From Panopea generosa (lineage: Eukaryota > Mollusca > Bivalvia > Adapedonta > Hiatellidae): a DNA stretch of 64,000 nucleotides. The notes under the pieces are model-generated. The model did not search any database. It had not been told where the DNA came from and saw only the letters and a list, made by a program, of their open reading frames with translations. The stretch is taken from contig CM055902.1 in the NCBI GenBank assembly GCA_029582155.1, positions 19,231,248 through 19,295,247 of the forward strand, given 5' to 3'. Below are positions 1 through 12,684 of the stretch, piece by piece. How positions within the stretch are numbered: the first letter of the stretch is position 1; each line of letters begins with the position of its first letter. The translations under genes were made by a program, and so were the position numbers.

Positions 1-303
1 CGAGACCATTCTATATATATATACACCTCTTCAGGATATAATTACAGGAAACTGTTTAATTTTTTGTCATTGTAATTATTTGATTTTGGTGTGATTGTCC
101 TTAAGGCACAAATTAAACTAATAAACGTTTTATGTGCTTCTCTATAACTTATGATATAAAAAGTAAAGATTAATATTTACATTTCAACAAGTATGGCTAA
201 CATGTTTCTTAGTATTGCAATAATAAATGTTGAAATAATAAATATCATGTGGACACGAATCGCTCTCGTATCTGTTTTCTGAGTATAACCAATACCGAGT
301 GGT

Positions 304-396
304 GTGTTTGAGAGACCATGGGGCCCAAATCTGGAATCGAACCCAGCAGCCTATGTCTTGAGCGGTCAGCACTCAATTCATTGCACTACCGGCCTA
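304..396 (-). repeat. tRNA-like SINE fragment
   Basis: Read on the minus strand this stretch has a pol III B-box-like core (GGGTTCGATTCC) preceded by an A-box-like stretch, the usual order in a tRNA-derived SINE head. No tRNA cloverleaf or intact acceptor stem is evident, so it is called a decayed SINE and not a tRNA gene. Confidence 0.5.
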
Positions 397-1744
397 TATA
401 CGATTATATTATTTCAAAATATTTCAATGGATTGTCGATATCTTCGCAAAGTCATCTTCTTATACAGCTTTAATCGTTTTCAAAATTATATTTTCTTCAA
501 TATTGAGAAACAAATTGTGTTCAGGTGTTCAGATACTTGGATTAAATGTGGAACTCATATCTGGTTGATCATATGGACGGTTAAGTGTGTGGCTGGAGAA
601 AGCAACTTCCATAATTACCATTGGAATGTACTAAAACTGACAAGTTAATGACCTCTGATCTTGATAGAAGATAGAGTCTCGATTTATGGCCTAGTTAACC
701 CGTAAAATTTCCAGATACATGTACTTGTTTTAGTGTTGTTTAATTTTAAGGCAAAACTTACGTCAAATGTGTAATTTAGTACTTTTAACAAATATGAAGC
801 CATTAAGATATCATTTTTTATAAGTATATATAATTAGCATTCAAATACTTATGTTAACTTTTGAAGTTTTAGAAAAAAAACAATGGCTATACTCCTACCA
901 CATTTTTATATTTTCTAAACAAACTCGCACGAAAGCCCCCTCTTTTTTTTCTTGGTAAGAAAAGGATCTTATGTATAGGAGACAGTTTGCTATGGAAAAA
1001 GACGTTCGTTATTTAACCCCGGTGCAAAATTGAATCTGACTTACTGAGCAGTGTTGGATTAAACAAAATACGAAAAAGCAGAAAGTCTCACCACAGATAT
1101 CCATATAGCCGATTATTTCTGAACATTGTAAACACCCATTATTACGGTGTTTAACATAATATGGAACTAATGCAGAAACCCCCAATTACTTTTTAAATTG
1201 ATGTGAACATTTAAATCACATATACATAAAAATAGTGGTTATTCTCGTTGTACGTTTTTATCATTATATCGCAACATAACTACATATTGTTAATATGATA
1301 CTTTTATTTGCAAATGATTATTGATGGTTAACCAGATGGTCACTGTGACTAGTTGATTTCAAACCGCAATAATAATTGTAAAAAGCGGACGTTTTTGTAA
1401 AAATAAAATCCCCTTTATTGCTATTTTGAGGAAATAACTTTTTGTAGATAAAAACGTCGCTGTTCAATATTGTTGCAAGACACAGCTACTATTCGAAATG
1501 ATGCCCCTCATATTTCTCTTTACAGAAAAACCTTTACATTTACATGCAGGTTATGCGTAGCCAAGATGCGGTCACGTGTGAACACACACACGTTTACGAA
1601 CTCTATCGATAGAGGTCAATTCGCGATCGTTTGCATAGCTTGAACAACGATGCATTTATTCCTGTTAATCTTCTGTAAAGTTTGTGTTATATTAACTGAA
1701 TATTAAATAGAAGATACATTTTAAATACATTGTGACTTATAAAA
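397..1744. other. AT-rich stretch, no gene seen
   Basis: Low-complexity AT-rich DNA with no open frame of convincing composition and no clear repeat unit. An ORF overlapping the SINE at its left edge reads through repeat sequence and is not credited. Confidence 0.5.
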
Positions 1745-2617
1745 ATGAACTGGAATATCGTATTGTGCTTGCTTATTTTGACAAGTTGTATTACCTTAGT
1801 GAGATGTACTGGAGGGAAAACAATCCAGTTGGTGAGTTATCAGTGTTATATATATAATTTTCATTACTTAAACAAAATAATAAAAAAGCTCAAAACCCAT
1901 TTGATTATCCTCAACCAAACCCTCCCTTCCTTCTTAACAAAACGCTAACGTTTAGATCAATTTTTTATAAAAAGGTGAGAGCTGTTGAACTTGTTCTGGC
2001 TTTTTTGTTAACGATTTAAAGCATGCTTATATATTTCAGTAACAACAACTCATAATTCAATATAACTTCATGTGAATATTAACTACCGTAAATGGTCTGA
2101 ATGGGGCTAATTGGAATATTTTCATTTTGATTTTATGCCGAAATTATGGCCCTTTAAAACGTACACATTCTGTTAAAAGTTTAAGGCATGCTGATATTGT
2201 TCAGTAATCACCAACTTTATATCAATGGAACATTATATCATAATTTAATGAAATCCTCTTTTTAGTAATTATTTTAGAAATGTTAATCATTTGGAGATCT
2301 GGAGTATTATTAAGTCAAACATAATTTAAAGCATTTGACATTTGAAACTCGTAATACACGCTGTTGGTATTTTGATCCCTTAACCTCTGCCGAGTTGTCT
2401 TGGTATGCTTATTAGTATAATTTTGAAAAGATACTTGTTTGTTTTTATAAATGTTGCAGGTTTCCTTACTCCTGAGATGTACCATAAGGACTTGGAATAT
2501 CACTGTTACATACCCAACGTCACGGCTCAATCTGGTGGAAAACGTTTTGGAGGGTTGCCATTTAGATTTGGAACACGATTTTATACACGCTACAACGTAA
2601 TGGTTCAATCTAAATAG
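1745..2617 (+). CDS. Candidate two-exon small secreted protein, unrecognised
   Basis: An ATG at 1745 opens a classic signal-peptide-like start: short polar N-terminus, hydrophobic core VLCLLILTSCITLV, then RCTGGK. A consensus donor GTGAGT follows at 1832. A second open stretch begins after TTGCAG at 2460. Joined at the strong donor, the protein is 75 residues and stops at 2600. If the weak donor at 1836 is used, exon 2 is read in another frame, ends at 2617, and contains a GGKR dibasic site and an LPFRFG stretch reminiscent of neuropeptide precursors. That stretch lacks the basic residue directly after FG that amidation needs. No family is recognised. The gene would lie antisense to the dipeptidase gene if that gene continues leftward. 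Unspliced read-through (67 residues) or no gene at all are real alternatives. Confidence 0.3.
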
Positions 2618-5600
2618 AAACTTTGAAAAAGTTACTTCTGACAGTTGCGGTCAGCAAAATATGAAACATTTTAAAATTAATATGATTTGTGTTTCCAATC
2701 ACTTTCACTCAGGATCGGTTTCATTTAGTTTAGCTGATCGTTTAATGTGAATTTAAGGTTACAAAGGTTATTGATATGTGTATTGATCCCAAGTAATATT
2801 ATGCTGTAATTTTATAAACATTTAATATCACAAACGTTGCCCTGTTTATATCGCATATAAAAGGCACATGATTGTTAACACTGTGTGTCTACTAACTTTA
2901 TAAGATAACATATAACAAATACAATATTTTTTCATCTAATATTTTCATTAATTGTCTTAATAACACCGTAGTCATTATAGTTGAGTTACCCAAGGCATTG
3001 AAATATTTTAAACTTGGATTCTTCTATATTTGTCATTTCATACATCTTTATTTTTAAAATGCTGCATCTATGTAAACATATATTGTTTATCATGTGAGTG
3101 AATTAATTAGTACTTTACAAAATTAGTTGTCAAAACCTATTTCACAGGAATATATCGATTTATCGATGTATAGGTAACAATAATTCTATACTGAATTTAA
3201 AAATAACGTTTACGATACTAATTATATATCATAAATGGTGGTAGGGAGCAAAATAATGATAACAATCAAGACAAAAATGAGTGATCTCACAACCTTAGAT
3301 AACACGTTAAAGCAGCATAAATGCACTTCTTTCCTATACTAAAATATAATTCCAATACTAAAACGAAAATCATATAGTCTTTAAAATGTAAATACCTGAA
3401 GTTATCACACAAAAATCATCACATCGAAATAATATCACATAGTATACATAATATCACATGAAGACATTTATAAGACATAAGTATTTATCTAAAAATATAA
3501 TGACTCTTATGAAAATCAAATACGTCTTGATGTATGGCATAATGCCGTCACCCAAAAACTCATACTTTATGCATATGTAAAAAAAATACATGATTTTAAA
3601 CGTACTTTAGACTTATTGAATTAAGTAGTATATTATATATATATATATACAATATTATATATAAGCTAATTGTTCAAGTCTTGAATATCACTGCAATAAA
3701 AACTGCCGACTTAAAACAATTTACTTTTGTTTTGTTTTTTTGTGATAAATTAAAAAAAATATCAAAGGCAGAAACTAGGTTTTTATAAAATGAGTTCCAT
3801 ACTGTGCGTTGTACTAAATAGATAATGTTTGTAGTACTGCATTGTGTGTGTGTGTGTGTGTGTTTGTGTACATGTGTATGTTCGTGCTTGAATGATCTTG
3901 AGTCATATGCTGTGTGTGTGCGGGAGGAGGGGGGAGTGGCTTGCATGCACGCGTGCATACATGTATATATATTAAAACAATATTATGTAAAACAATCAAA
4001 CATGAAAGTCATTGTTAATAAACGCGATATCTTGCATTTTGTTTTGGTAAGATATATGTATATTAAGGAGCCACTTAGACAACAATGACTTGTTTCAATT
4101 ATGTTAATTGTTTAAATGCATTATTGTTTGATAAAAATATCATGATTTAGTCATTCCCATTGTATAAAGGTAATCATTGTCGCCATGATGTTATGTAATA
4201 TTGAAATTATTTTCATATACTTATGCTGTTTATTATTTGTAAAATAAGGCATTTAATTCATGCAGTTAGAAACGTTGACGTTTATTCCACTAATTCTGGT
4301 TCGGGTATCAATAGTTAATACTTTACGGAACATATTATCTAGATATTTTGGCTCGGTTCCGTGAAAGATATAAAACACATGATTAAGTCTTAGTTGTTTA
4401 ACTCAGTCATTGACCTTTAATAATTTAACTGTTTCGAATTCATATTCTTTCATATTTGTATTATTTGTTTAGTAAACATGTTTGGATAATGCCCTATATA
4501 ACGTTGTGAAAGTGCACAATTAACAACATTGATAAATTTGCCTTCCGTGGCAGTGGAATAAATATATTTTATATAAAGTAGGTTATTATTTCGATGACGG
4601 TAGATGTGTTTCGAATGTGCTGTTGTATAATGTGTATATGCATTTCAAACGATACAATTGGTATCATTGTGTTATAATTCCAACATCATAATTCAATTAT
4701 GCAGCATTGCATCGATACCGGATATCAGGATATTAAGATTACGTCGGCACCTGCTGCGCATATTGTACGTGTTTAATGGTATAAAATGTATCTACATGGC
4801 TGTATAAAGAATATACATTGTATATGTAATATTTTTTCTTAATAAAGGTTGCATATAAACATTATGGACACACTTCCATAAATATTAATATAATACTAAT
4901 TAATAAAGTATTTTTTTGGATGCAAAACATACTTATTTTCAATTTTGTATTAATTAATATGTATCTCCATTGATTTCCTCTGCCAATTCGCCAGGTTAAG
5001 CATGTGATTAAGAAGTTGGTTTAACACTCTCGAATTGGAGAACAAACTTTCATTTACAATTTATTTTAAAAACTATCAGTGTTGGGTTTTAAAAAGTCTC
5101 TAATATCGAATCAACATCTTTATTTCTTTTTTTTCGCTGAAATAAAATGTGTTTTCTATAGTATGGTATAATTTTAGCGTATATTTTCAAAAGAAGGACA
5201 CGAATTTAAATACGATAATTAGATTAATAATACAGTCCAGAAGAGACTTTATTCAGTCACTAATGAAAACATCTAAAATAGATGAAAACATTCTAAAACT
5301 GTCGCAGTAAACAATCTAAGAAGTGTATCTTTTATAAACAAACTTACTTTTTACGATACTTCATTATGATTTGAATAGAGTTAATTGCAGTTTATCAAGA
5401 TATGAGATATATTTATTCCGATAAATGGATATAATCAAAGGCATTTTAAATTCTTTCTAAAAATGTGTTGTACATATCACAGTATCGCAAGTGTTTCGTG
5501 CTAATTTTTAAGTTTAAGTATGCGTTTTGGAAGTGGTTTAAACATTTAAATGTCTCCCATAAGAAATAAATATTCTGTTTAAAAAATTATCCAGTCTGAC

Positions 5601-5935
5601 GTGTTTAGATAATGGGTTCTCCTTACAGAACATGTTCTCATTGTATGTTTGTATATCGTTTTATCATTAATTTTGTACATATTTCAAGAAGTATAAAAAT
5701 ATAATTGTCTTTATATTATCTTTTCATTTTTAATTTCAAGTCCCAGAAATAATTTACTTTGTTCATAATATGGTCATATTTATGATGGAAAAGTATTATT
5801 GATTATACATGTATATGAATTATGATTGTCAGACTCGAAGGAAATGTGTTTTTTTTTTCTACTGATGTTTTTTTCGATATCTTTATCTTAAGATAATTTC
5901 GATAGAAAACATACTTCTATAATAGCAATTTCAGA
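2618..5935. other. AT-rich non-coding DNA with microsatellites
   Basis: About 3.3 kb with no convincing exon on either strand. It holds an AT tract near 3632-3662 and a GT run at about 3844-3863, which creates artefactual threonine/histidine and valine/cysteine ORFs. The remaining dipeptidase exons would fall here or further left, but no stretch resembling the expected active-site segments was found by eye. Confidence 0.5.
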
Positions 5936-5939
5936 GGTA

Positions 5940-6535
5940 ATATTCTGGACGAGAAAATTTCTTCTCTAGAAAAAGGTCGTATTCAACGCACGTATCGAAT
6001 ACAGTGCATAAAAGAAATTTCTCTTATGTTGCTAGCGAGAAATTTCTTCTCTTCTTATGCAAGCGAGATATTTCTCTTGTCCTGTAACTTTGATTACAAC
6101 GAGATAATCCAGAAGAGAAATTTTCTCTTCTGGGAGGGCCTTGCTTTTGCATACAATGCTTCTTATCTACTTGACACTTTTGAAAGATGCGTTCTTTCAA
6201 ACGCGTGCATTTGAACATTATTTCTAGAAGAGAAAATTTCTCTTGTAAAATATTGCTGGTAGAAAAGAAACCGTCTCTCATCTTGTCAGCGAGAAATTTC
6301 TTCTTTACTTATGCAAACAAGACATTGGTCTTGTTCTGCATACTTCTCCGATTACAACGAGACATTCCCAGAAGAGAAATTTTCTCTTCTGGAAGGGCAT
6401 TGCTTTAACATACACTACTGAACAGACATTTCCTTTCTACTTGATGGTTTTGAAAGAATCTTTCTTTCAAACGAGTGCAGTTTTAAACAATATTTCTAGA
6501 AGAGAAAATTTCTCTTGTAAAATATGTATTACAAC
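5940..6535. repeat. Palindrome-rich, tandemly duplicated block
   Basis: Copies of a short palindrome built on GAGAAA-TTTCTC recur on both sides of this block. The two best (near 6113 and 6372) have 10-nt perfect arms around one central base, within AGAAGAGAAATTTTCTCTTCT read as two arms. A unit of roughly 255 bp, from about 6110 to 6270, recurs from about 6370 to 6520 with the same order: palindrome, CTTGCTTT-like stretch, TCTTTCAAACG, second palindrome, CTTGTAAAATAT. It encodes nothing recognisable; the ORFs across it are by-products of the repeat. Confidence 0.65.
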
Positions 6536-6683
6536 AGCGTATATCATGAAAATATATTACTTTTTTGGTCTCATTCGTACTTTAAGTCCAATTCAGCTGA
6601 TTTGTAGGGGTAAAACACACTTTTGGATTTTCTCTTTTTATTTTGGAGAGCATTATAATATTATGGTATATTAAGTTTTATTG

Positions 6684-6750
6684 GTGGGGGAAGACCTCAG
6701 AATGAATCTGAGTAGAACCACCATCCTTCTGCAAGTAAATGGCAAAGTGC
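6684..6750 (-). repeat. SINE-B 3' fragment
   Basis: On the minus strand this matches the body of the SINE-B family seen at 32513 and 12395 (TTACTTGCAGAAGGATGGTGG, then CAGATTCATTCTGAGG). The tRNA-like head is absent. Confidence 0.55.
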
Positions 6751-7228
6751 AAGGACAATAACTCAGGGTCACAAAACTTATGTCATACACTTCTACATGT
6801 GATGTTGATCATGTATGCAAGTTTTTCGCGCAGAGAGGAGTCTCTGAATGCGTGATTAACTTCAACAGATATTCGAAAAATTTAAAGTACACAATTAAAT
6901 GTACTAGTATTAATAGACAAGAAATTAAACCCATTAATTTTCCCCCAGTGTTATTTTAAATAATACAGTTCAAAATACAATGCTGATCCCGAGCTGTTCA
7001 TTCCCCATGCAAATATACAACTATGAATAATAAATGTGATCCTGTAACAGTTTCTGTTAAATAGTCAATAAAACTGATTGATTCTGCAAATAAATTCAGT
7101 AATTTGCTTGTTTAATAGCTTTTATATGAATCTTAAATTCTTGAAAATTTGAGATTGAGTCTAAATCTCAGACTCAAAATATTGATGAATTTAGATCCTG
7201 GAAGGTTAACCTGTACTCAAGTACAAAC

Positions 7229-7309
7229 CTTTAAGAATGTGTCCTTCTTGGCAAACACCAAGTCATCCAGCCCCTCTGATCCTGATTCCTCCATACCCTC
7301 AAAGATAAA
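7229..7309 (-). CDS. CNDP2: CNDP2-like dipeptidase, coding exon 5
   Basis: 81-bp exon giving residues 157-183, in phase 0 with exon 4. The acceptor reads TTATTTCAG and the donor GTTTGT. It carries [11 protein letters not shown], the most conserved M20 active-site block. By comparison with human CNDP2, E163 is the general base (human E166) and E164 a zinc ligand (human E167). The following exons, expected to bring the next metal ligand (human D195) and the dimerisation lobe, are not visible between here and base 1. Confidence 0.92.
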
Positions 7310-7334
7310 CTGAAATAAGATGTAAATGATAAGT

Positions 7335-8035
7335 GGCAATAAAACAAGAGGACTAGATTGGCCCTTAAGCGCTCACCTGTGGCGAGGGAGACAAGGCCAA
7401 AGAAGGCAATTTTTTTATCATGCATGGCCGTACCTCAGACACTCAAATTTGGTCAGTTGAGATAGACATGTATATAGATATATAACTACTGTGGAATTTT
7501 GATGAATACCAAATGGAAACTGCAGGTGCTGGAGTGCACATAACTTCAAATAACACAAATTTATGACAATTCAGGTGCCATAACACCAACATTGTTTATC
7601 TGATATGGCCAGCTATAAAACTTGTCGAAGATATTATAGTTACATAACTACTGTGTAAGATTGGTGAAGATCAAATGATAATTGCGAAAGCTAGAATGCA
7701 CATAAATTCCAATAGCATAATTTTAGCTCTACTGGCCATAGGCCAACAGGGCTTACAATATTATTAAGTTGTCCGTTGTCATCCATTATCATCCATCTGT
7801 TAACCTTTTTCTTGTAACACAATAGCAAATTATTTTTTTATTGAATCTTAACCAAACTTAAGATCAAATGAAAAGTGAGAGTACTAGAGCGCACACAAAG
7901 TATTATATATAATTTTTAACAATTCAAGGGACTTGGTTTTAACACTTATTATCCCATTTTGCCAGTTCACAAACATCTCCAGAAATTGTAATTATATAAC
8001 TAAGAGGTTGTGTAAGTTAAGTGAAGATGAAATTA
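7335..8035 (-). repeat. Dispersed repeat with AGGTGAGC end motif
   Basis: On the minus strand the 7335-7380 end reads CACAGGTGAGCGCTTAAGGGCC, matching the end motif of the repeat at 30840-31710 on the plus strand. The body has degenerate sub-repeats on the theme of an AACTACTGTG-type phrase plus 'gatcaaatga'. It lies in dipeptidase intron sequence and encodes nothing. Confidence 0.45.
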
Positions 8036-8040
8036 AAAAG

Positions 8041-10980
8041 GATGTATTCTGTGCCACTCAATATAAATAATGTATTCTGTACCCACTCAATATAACTAAT
8101 GTATTCTGTGTCCACTCAATATTAAAAATGTATTCTGTGTCCACTCAAAATTAATGATGTACTCAGTGTCCACTCAAAATAAATAATGTTACTCTGTGTC
8201 CACTCAATATTAATAATGTACTCAGTGTCCACTCAATATAAATAATGTTTTCTGTGTCCACTCAATATAAATAATGTACTCAGTGTCCACTCAATATTAA
8301 TAATGTACTCAGTGTCCACTCAATATAAATAATGTACTCTGTCTCCACTCAGTATTAATAATGTATTCTGTGTCCACTCAATATAAATAATGTACTCTGT
8401 GTCCACTCAATATAAATAATGTATTCTGTGTCCACTCAATATTAATAATGTACTCAGTGTCCACTCAATATAAATAATGTATTCTGTGTCCACTCAATAT
8501 AAATAATGTATTCTGTGTCCACTCAGTATTAATAATGTATTCTGTGTCCACTCAATATAAATAATGTACTCTGTGTCTACTCAATATTAATAATGTATTC
8601 TGTCTCCACTCAGTATTAATAATGTATTCAGTGTCCACTCAATATAAATAATGTACTCAGTGTCCACTCAATACAAATAATGTATTCTGTGTCCACTCAA
8701 TATTAATAATGTATTCAGTGTCCACTCAATATAAATAATGTACTCAGTGTCCACTCAATATAAATAATGTATTTTGTGTCCACTCAATATAAATAATGTA
8801 CTCTGTGTCTACTCAATATAAATAATGTACTCTGTCTCCACTCAGTATTAATAATGTATTCAGTGTCCACTCAATATAAATAATGTACTCAGTGTCCACT
8901 CAATATAAATAATGTATTCTGTGTCCACTCAATATTAATAATGTACTCAGTGTCCACTCAATATAAATAATGTATTTTGTGTCCACTCAATATAAATAAT
9001 GTATTCTGTGTCCACTCAGTATTAATAATGTATTCTGTGTCCACTCAATATAAATAATGTACTCTGTGTCTACTCAATATAAATAATGTACTCTGTCTCC
9101 ACTCAATATAAATAATGTATTCTGTGTCCACTCAATATTAATAATGTACTCAGTGTCCACTCAATATAAATAATGTACTCAGTGTCCACTCAATATAAAT
9201 AATGTACTCAGTGTCCACTCAATATTAATAATGTACTCAGTGTCCACTCAATATAAATAATGTATTCTGTGTCCACTCAATATTAATAATGTACTCAGTG
9301 TCCACTCAATATAAATAATGTATTCTGTGTCCACTTAATATAAATAATGTACTCAGTGTCCACTCAATATTAATAATGTACTCAGTGTCCACTCAATATA
9401 AATTATGTTACCCTGTGTCCACTCAATATAAATAATGTATTCTGTGTCCACTCAATATAAATTATGTATTCTGTGTCCACTCAATATAAATAATGTTCTC
9501 TGTGTTCACTCAATATAAATAATGTATTATGTCCCCAATCAATATAAATAATGTACTCAGTGTCCACTCAATATAAATAATGTACTCAGTGTCCACTCAA
9601 TATAAATGATGTATTCTGTGTCCACTCAATATTAATAATGTACTCAGTGTCCACTCAATATAAATAATGTCTTCTGTGTCCACTCAGTATTAATAATGTA
9701 TTCTGTGTCCACTAAATATAAATAATGTATTCGGTGTCCACTCAATATTAATAATGTACTCTGTATCAACTCAATATAAATAATGTATTCTGTGTCCACT
9801 CAGTATTAATAATGTATTCTGTGTCCACTCAATATAAATAATGTACTCTGTGTCTACTCAATATAAATAATGTACTCTGTCTCCACTCAATATAAATAAT
9901 GTATTCTGTGTCCACTCAATACAAATAATTTATTTTGTGTCCACTCAATGTAAATAATGTACTCTGTTCCCACTCAATATAATAATGTATTCTGTCCCCA
10001 CTCAATATAAATAATGTACTTTGTCCCCACTCAATATAATAATGTACTCTGTCCCCACTCAATATAAATAATGTATTCTGTGTCCACTCAATGTAAATAA
10101 TGTATTCTGTGCCCACTCAATATAAATAATGTTTTCTGTGTCCACTCAATATAAATAATGTACTCTGTGTCTACTCAATATAAATAATGTATTATGTGCC
10201 CACTCAATGTAAATAATGTATTCTGTGCCCACTTAATATAAATAATGTATTCTGTGGCCACTTAATATAAATAATGTATTCTGTGGCACTCAATATAAAT
10301 AATGTACTCTGTGTCTACTCAATATAAATAATGTATTCTGTGCCCACTTAATATAAATAATGTATTCTGTGGCCACTTAATATAAATAATGTATTCTGTG
10401 GCACTCAATATAAATAATGTATTATGTGCCCACTCAATGTAAATAATGTATTCTGTGCCCACTTAATATAAATAATGTATTCTGTGGCCACTTAATATAA
10501 ATAATGTATTCTGTGGCACTCAATATAAATAATGTACTCTGTGTCTACTCAATGTAAATAATGTATTCTGTGGCATTCAATATAAATAATGTATTCTGTG
10601 GCATTCAATATAAATAATGTACTCTGTGCCCACTTAATATAAATAATGTACTCTGTCCCCACTCAACATAAATAATGTATTCTGTGTCCTATCAATATAA
10701 ATAATGTACTGTCCCTACTCAATATAAATAATGTACTCTGTGCCCACTCAATATAAATAATGTATTCTGTGCCCACTCAATATAAATAATGTATTCTGTG
10801 CCCACTCAATATAAATAATGAACTCTGCGTCCACTCAATATTAATAATGTATTCTGTCCCCACTCAATGTAAATAATGTATTCTGTGCCCACTCAATATA
10901 AATAATGTATTCTGTGCCCCTTGGCCCCAAAGCACCTACGCCTATGCTATATAAATAATGTACTCTGTGGCACTCAGAAC
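8041..10980. repeat. 29-bp tandem array, about 100 copies
   Basis: Nearly 2.9 kb of head-to-tail copies of a 29-bp unit, for example TGTATTCTGTGTCCACTCAA followed by TATAAATAA. Units differ at a few fixed sites: TATAAATAA or TATTAATAA, and TTCTGTG or CTCAGTG. From about 9930 onward, GTCCCCACT, GTGCCCACT and GTGGCACT variants dominate. The last copies are broken by an unrelated 27-nt insert near 10920. Since 29 is not a multiple of three, open frames here (for example 9916-10116 minus) are accidental. It lies in the intron between dipeptidase exons 4 and 5. Confidence 0.95.
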
Positions 10981-11871
10981 CCAGAGTCTGGTTTCACCAC
11001 CAAAATTGATAGTAATCATTGTCTATGGTTGTGCGTGTATAGGTCACCATTAAACAGATCTGATGTTCAGAGAACCACCATACACATCCTTACAGATGAA
11101 AACTTGTTTTTATTGTTAAACCATAATTAACACATCCAATCAGTCTTTAGCCTCAGGGAAACGATAAAATGCATGTTTGTATGCAGGTAGATTAATATCT
11201 CCAATATAGCAGAATTTGCATTTTACACACACACCTGTCATCTTGGTCACTACACTTTACTAGTTTATAGGGCACAAACATCAGCCAACTCATTTTCTGT
11301 ATATTCTGCTTACTGGGTATTATTATTATCAATTCTGGATGACTAGAGAGCATCAGAGGATGTTATATCACAATGCTGCAGTTGAACCAAGTGTGTTATC
11401 TTAAATAATTAACGATATACATGTATTTGTTTTCTCTCAATTATTTTTAAAATTATAAATAAATAGGTCTAAGGAATTTAAAATCTGGAATAAAATAAAG
11501 TTCTTTGCATTATGTCCTTATATGGCAACTGTAAATTAATGCCAATTACAAAATTGACCACAGTACACCAGTCCAGATTTTTCAACAACTAGCCAATTAA
11601 AATTAGTCTTCCACTTTGCCACGTTTTCAAAATGTAGTAAATAACTGATCTCATGTCTGTGACTGACACGGATACAAGTTTTTATCCATCAGTTTTTGGT
11701 GGCAGGTTATATTTGGCAACAGGTTATAATCTGTGGATTACGGTTTAAGGTTTCTAACTTTTTAGATACATTTCCCCCTCTCCATGTGTTCATATTTAGT
11801 CAATAAACAAAATTGTCATTTTCTTCCTTTGTACTCGAGGCTTAATTGCTAAAATGTCTAAAATTTGGTAC
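10981..11871. other. Intron sequence, nothing recognised
   Basis: Dipeptidase intron 4 between the 29-bp array and exon 4. No repeat family, RNA gene or conserved reading frame was recognised. Confidence 0.5.
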
Positions 11872-12027
11872 CTTCAAGTTTATTGGAAATTCCATGCCGT
11901 CTTGCTTCATGGCCTCAAGGCAGTTTATCCAGGCTAGCACGGGTCCTTTGTCGTCGGTGGATCCCCGCCCATACAGTTTACCGTCCTTCTCTGTCAGTAC
12001 AAATGGCTCAGTGTCCCACCCATCAGC
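11872..12027 (-). CDS. CNDP2: CNDP2-like dipeptidase, coding exon 4
   Basis: 156-bp exon giving residues 105-156, flanked by acceptor CACTACAG and donor GTACCA, phase 0 on both sides. It reads ADGWDTEPF, then [16 protein letters not shown], then WINCLEAM. The first aspartate of DDKGP (D129) corresponds to human CNDP2 D132, which bridges the two metal ions. The match is strong enough to fix the family without a database search. Confidence 0.95.
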
Positions 12028-12059
12028 CTGTAGTGAAGCAACATGCAAATAACAGAAAA

Positions 12060-12390
12060 TTGAGAAAACTTGCCATCAATTTTGTTGTTGTATGGTGTTT
12101 AGTCGCTTTCAACAATTTTTCAGTAATATCACAACGGTGTCTACCTGAAACAGTATTCTGAGTGCTGTCACACTGAAGTATCATGCTGCAGACACCCCAC
12201 CCAGTCACATTATACTTACACCGGGCCAACCCGTCCTAGAACTTTCCTCTAAATGTTGAGTGTCAAGCGAGGAAGCTTCAAGTACCATTTTTAAAGTCTT
12301 CGGTATGACCTTGTCGAGGATCAAACCACAATCTTCGGCATACGAGGCGGACGCTCTACCACTAGACCACGCTGTGGTCTCCCATCAATT
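12060..12390 (-). repeat. SINE-A, tRNA-Ala(CGC)-like head
   Basis: Minus-strand copy of a SINE of roughly 300 bp. The head (GGTCTAGTGGTAGAGCGTCC, then CGCCTCGTATGCC) resembles a tRNA A box and anticodon arm, and a B-box-like GGTTTGATCC follows. The body contains GGTACTTGAAGCTTCCTCGC and GTGACTGGGTGGGGT, and the 3' end is a CAACAACAA-type tail. Other copies lie at 39912, 41007 and 45992. It abuts exon 4 in the dipeptidase intron. Confidence 0.8.
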
Positions 12391-12394
12391 TCGT

Positions 12395-12608
12395 CTAAGC
12401 TGCCATATCAAGATCACTTACCTATCACCACTGAAGTTGTAGGTTCGAGTTCCACTCAAAAATCTTTATGTGAGAAAGTTTGTCATTTACTTGCAGAAGG
12501 ATAGTGGTTGTACCCAGATTCATTCTGAGGATTTCCTCCACCACTAAAACTGGATATGCCATATAACCTGAAATGTGTTGAAAATGGCATTAAACCCCAT
12601 TATAAATC
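12395..12608 (+). repeat. SINE-B copy
   Basis: Plus-strand copy of the family best seen at 32513-32750: CATATCAAGATCACTTACCT, a B-box-like GTAGGTTCGAGTTCC, the ATTCATTCTGAGG body and the end phrase CCTGAAATGTGTTGAAAATG. The 5' part of its head is degraded where it meets the SINE-A copy. Confidence 0.75.
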
Positions 12609-12684
12609 ATTAAACACATTAATTTTGCAGAAACAATTTAGCTCTTTTGTACTGGTATATATCCACCATTACTAAAGTTCTAAC

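Noticed and set aside
2405-2617. Oxytocin/conopressin-like peptide (HCYIPN)
   Set aside because: The second cysteine of the nonapeptide ring and the neurophysin domain are absent.
6024-6674. ORFs of 62-85 codons in the palindromic block
   Set aside because: The peptides repeat RENFS and NFFS motifs on both strands because the DNA is palindromic.
8041-10980. CRISPR-like array of 29-bp repeats
   Set aside because: Units are directly adjacent with no unique spacers, and the locus is an animal intron.
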